Part shown: positions 61,265 to 64,000 of the stretch, piece by piece | Numbering within the stretch: the first letter of the stretch is position 1 | How the letters are laid out: every line of letters begins with the position of its first letter | DNA from: Cichorium intybus | Lineage: Eukaryota > Streptophyta > Magnoliopsida > Asterales > Asteraceae | Length of the DNA stretch: 64,000 nt | Reading direction: 5' to 3' | NCBI GenBank assembly: GCA_023525715.1 | Contig: CM042016.1 | Span: forward strand, 76,872,382 to 76,936,381 | Notes under the pieces: model-generated | Told to the model about the DNA's origin: nothing | Database searches by the model: none | The model's input: only the letters and a program-made list of their open reading frames with translations | Made by a program: the position numbers and the translations under genes

Positions 61265-64000
61265 TCCTGCCAAGCCTGAGTACGTTTAATCTAGTACTCG
61301 GCATCCATCTTCTTTAGTTATGCATTTTAGCCAAGGGGTCAAATATCCTTTTTTGTAAAGGGTTCCCTCGATGATTGCAAAATTGGGGGCTTCGACTCTT
61401 ATCTTACGTGTCTTTTCTTCGTCCTCGGGTAGTATTCCATGCTCGAGGTATTGCATATATGGTGTAATCCAGGTTGTGATCTCCCTTGTTCTCTCGCTAA
61501 TTTGTTTTTCTTCGATGCTGCTTTCAGGCAAGACTTCGACCAATACCTTCTAAGTCAAATGGTCAAACGACGTTTCTGCTAGCTTACTTAGGGCGTCCGC
61601 CCTTCTGTTCTCTGACCGGGGGATTTGCTTGATTGAAAAACTGTCGAAGGATCTTGTCAACTTTTGGACTACGTCCATGTACTTCTGCATTCGCTTGTCT
61701 CTGGCCTCGTATCGACCGTTTATCTGGTTTGTCACTAGTAATGAGTCGCTCAGGGCTGCCACTTGTTTTGCCCCATTTTCAATTGCCAGTCGCAGCCCTG
61801 TCAGTAAAGCCTCGTATTCTGCCTCATTATTTGAAGTTCGAAAATCAAATCGTAATGCATATGTGATTTCTTCACCCTGGGGAGTCTTCAAAATTAGACC
61901 TGCTCCTGACCCTTCCTTACCTGCTGCGCCATCAGTCAAAAGGGTCCACTCGCATAGTTGTTCTACAGGAGGGGGTTTCTCGACAGTTGGCGCTGTTGGG
62001 GTTGATTGCTCCGGGATTTCGATAAGGAAGTCTGCCAGAGCCTGTGCTTTGATACCCGTTGGAGGTCGGTAATCAATGACGTGTTCACCCAGCTCTATGG
62101 CCCACTTAGCTAATCGCCCCGAGTTTTCTGCTTTAAAAGAATTTGCTTAAGTGGTTGACTGGTAAGGACTTCAATATGGTGTGCTTGGAAATATCGACGA
62201 AGGCGTCTGGCGGCGTACACGAGTGCTAGGACCAGCTTTTCGAGTATCGGGTAATTAACTTCTGGGCCTTGGAGTGCTCGACTGATAAAATACACTGGAA
62301 ATTACATGTTATTTCTTTGTACCACCAGTATCGCTGAAATCGCCTCGTGCGACGCGGATAGGTATACAAATAAGACTTCACCAGGAACAGGGCTAGCGAG
62401 GATTGGTAAGTTTCTTAGTGTCTGCTTGAGTTTCTGCCAGGCTTTGTCAGCTGCTGGTGTCCATTTAAATCCCTCTTTATTGACTTCACCTTTAAGTGTA
62501 TAGAAAAGCGGCAAGGCTTTCTCTGCAGACTTTGCGATGAATCGCCCCAATGCCGTTAGCTTTCCATTCAAGCCTTGCATTTCTCTCAATGTCGCAGGGG
62601 ACTTAGTTTCAAGTTCATCTTGTACCTTTGTGGGTTTGGGGAGGATACCTTCGTTTATCACGTAATAGCCTAAGAAGTGGCCTTCTTCCACACCGAACGC
62701 GCATTTCACTGGATTCAGTTTCATCTTTGCCCCTTCCAATGTTTTGAGAGTTTCCTCGATATCTGCTAGCAGTGCAACCTCTTCTAGACTTCTGATTACC
62801 ATATCATCAACATAGACTTCAATGTTTCATCCAATTTGGTTACGAAACAATCGGTCCACCAGTCGCTAGTAAGTTGCTCCTGCGTTCTATAATCCAAAAG
62901 GCATCTTTCTGTAGCAAAACGTTCCCCAGTCGGTGTAAAATGCTGTCTTTTCTTCATCCTCTTTCCTCATCTGTATTTGGTGATAGCCTTTGTATGCGTC
63001 AAGAAAACATTTCCATGTGAAACCTTGAAGTGATTCTACTTTTTGGTCTATCTCTGGCAAGGGATAACAGTCTTTCGGGCAAGCTTTGTTTAAGTCCGTG
63101 TAATCTATGCACATCCGCCAACTGCCGTCATGCTTCTTGACCATCACCGGGTTGGCAATCCAATTAGGAAAGATGGCTTCCCTCAATATCCCTGGCGTAA
63201 CCAACTTGGAAACTTCTGTGTTAATTGCCATGCTCCGTTCACCCGCCTGCCCCCTCTTTTTCTGCTTGATCCACGCCTACCATGTCTGCTGGCTCCCATG
63301 CAAATACGTGTCTATATTGTTTCAGGAGGGTGATTACCATTTCCCTCGTAGCTGCGGGCAACATGGTACCAATTATGATTGGTTGCTCAGGGTAATCTTG
63401 ATTAATAATCTCCTTGTCACTTAGTTCTTCTCTTCTGGTTTTCTTTGTTGGTCGGATAATGTCTGCTGGTTGCATGATCTGGCAGCAGCTCAAGGGTTGC
63501 AGGCCGGCAGCCATGACGCAAGCTACCCCGCGGTGCTTTGAATTTGATTAGACCATGTACCGTACATGCCACCGCACCAAACTTCAGGAGTCCCGGGCGT
63601 CCTAGAATCATGTTATGTTCCGACGGCGTTCGTACGACTACAAACTCGATGAGCACGGTCTTGTGAAGATTTCCGTCAAAAATTCTCAGGGTGAAAGGCA
63701 AAGGGATGGTTCCTATTGGCCATATACTATGGCCTGTAAATCCCACGAGTCGCCCTCTGGCAGGTTTTAATTCGTCTTTTATGATTTGTGGTAACAACTT
63801 AAAACAATGTTCATGTATGATATCAGCAGCACTTCCTCCGTCCACATATACTCTGTGGATTTTAATGTTCTTAACGTAGCCCGTAATAACTAAAGGATTG
63901 TCCCCCTACCAATTTTCAGGTCTTGGGTCGTTGACAGAAAACCTTAGATTCAATGGTCCCACGTCCTGATATGCACTTTCTCTGTCAGCGTGAGTGGTTT
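61265..64000 (-). pseudogene. Element D pol: protease, RT, RNase H, archaeal-type RNase H, start of integrase
   Basis: Minus strand from the right edge: protease near 63845-63600 (DGGSAADIIHEHCF), RT 63231-62800 (IDYTDLNKACPKDCYPLP), Ty3-type RNase H 62400-62110, archaeal-type RNase H 61939-61550 (NNEAEYEALL, RRADALSKLA), and the linker to integrase (LYKKGYLTPWLKCITK) with a TAA at 61286. Breaks include a deletion of about 50 bp near 63270 (after MVGVDQ), frameshifts near 62110 and 62880 and a stop near 63906. Closest relative in the window is element A. Confidence 0.88.

Larger units (their letters stand above)
46561..64000 (-). mobile_element. Element D: Tat-lineage element, minus strand, runs past the window, split by E
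   Basis: The left (3') LTR 46561-47131 is related to the A LTRs (plus strand TGATGCAAAC...CACTATCA). It is followed by the PPT, antisense ORF, repeat array and pol in reverse. Pol is interrupted in the integrase zinc module by element E (51665-61259) and resumes at 61265. Gag and the 5' LTR lie beyond 64000. Pol has several frameshifts and stops, so this copy is dead. Confidence 0.9.

Overview
This window looks like plant nuclear DNA from a eudicot (possibly an asterid, but I cannot name the species). It is AT-rich and made almost entirely of nested LTR retrotransposons, with long (TA)n microsatellites. I see no rRNA or tRNA gene and no complete host gene. The only possible host-gene trace is a 43-codon N-terminal reading frame running off the left edge (129 to 1, minus strand), and it may lie inside a Helitron.

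Layout. 1-1126: AT-rich DNA ending in a Helitron-like 3' terminus. 1127-18164: a Ty1/copia-type non-autonomous large retrotransposon derivative (LARD; tRNA-Met-type PBS, TATA box in the LTR, no long ORF, internal region full of stem-loops). Its 5' LTR is cut at a TA tract. A Ty3/gypsy Tat-lineage element (element A, 2072-11921, 562-bp LTRs, TSD CCAGG) sits inside it. 18165-23976: minus-strand Athila remains. A gag fragment and a truncated second copy share one LTR. 23977-27173: unclassified AT-rich spacer. 27179-38579: element B (Tat, minus strand, TSD ACATG), with a copia-type solo LTR (32080-33278, TSD GTTGT) in its integrase. 39100-46059: element C, a non-coding Tat relative with two 466-bp LTRs, inserted in a TA microsatellite. 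46561 to beyond 64000: element D (Tat, minus strand), interrupted by element E (51665-61259, TSD TGGGC). E is a Ty3/gypsy chromovirus of Tekay/Del type with a single 1525-codon gag-pol reading frame.

How the genes work together. A, B and D share one plan: gag-protease-RT-RNase H-archaeal-type RNase H-integrase on one strand, then a tandem-repeat array, then a convergent antisense ORF (aORF) ending near the opposite LTR. C keeps the LTR ends, PBS, PPT and repeat array but no coding sequence, so it probably depends on an autonomous relative. E carries all its own enzymes but has lost two zinc-binding cysteines.

The least explained structure is the internal domain of the copia LARD (about 12.08-16.3 kb). 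Several families of hairpins recur there with conserved loops and stems that differ in sequence yet stay complementary. One 22-nt loop occurs four times on different two-tier stems, and a three-way-junction-like fold occurs twice. This is the pattern expected of a selected RNA structure, and it is my main candidate for an undescribed system.

All alignments and counts were done by eye, so small coordinate errors are possible.
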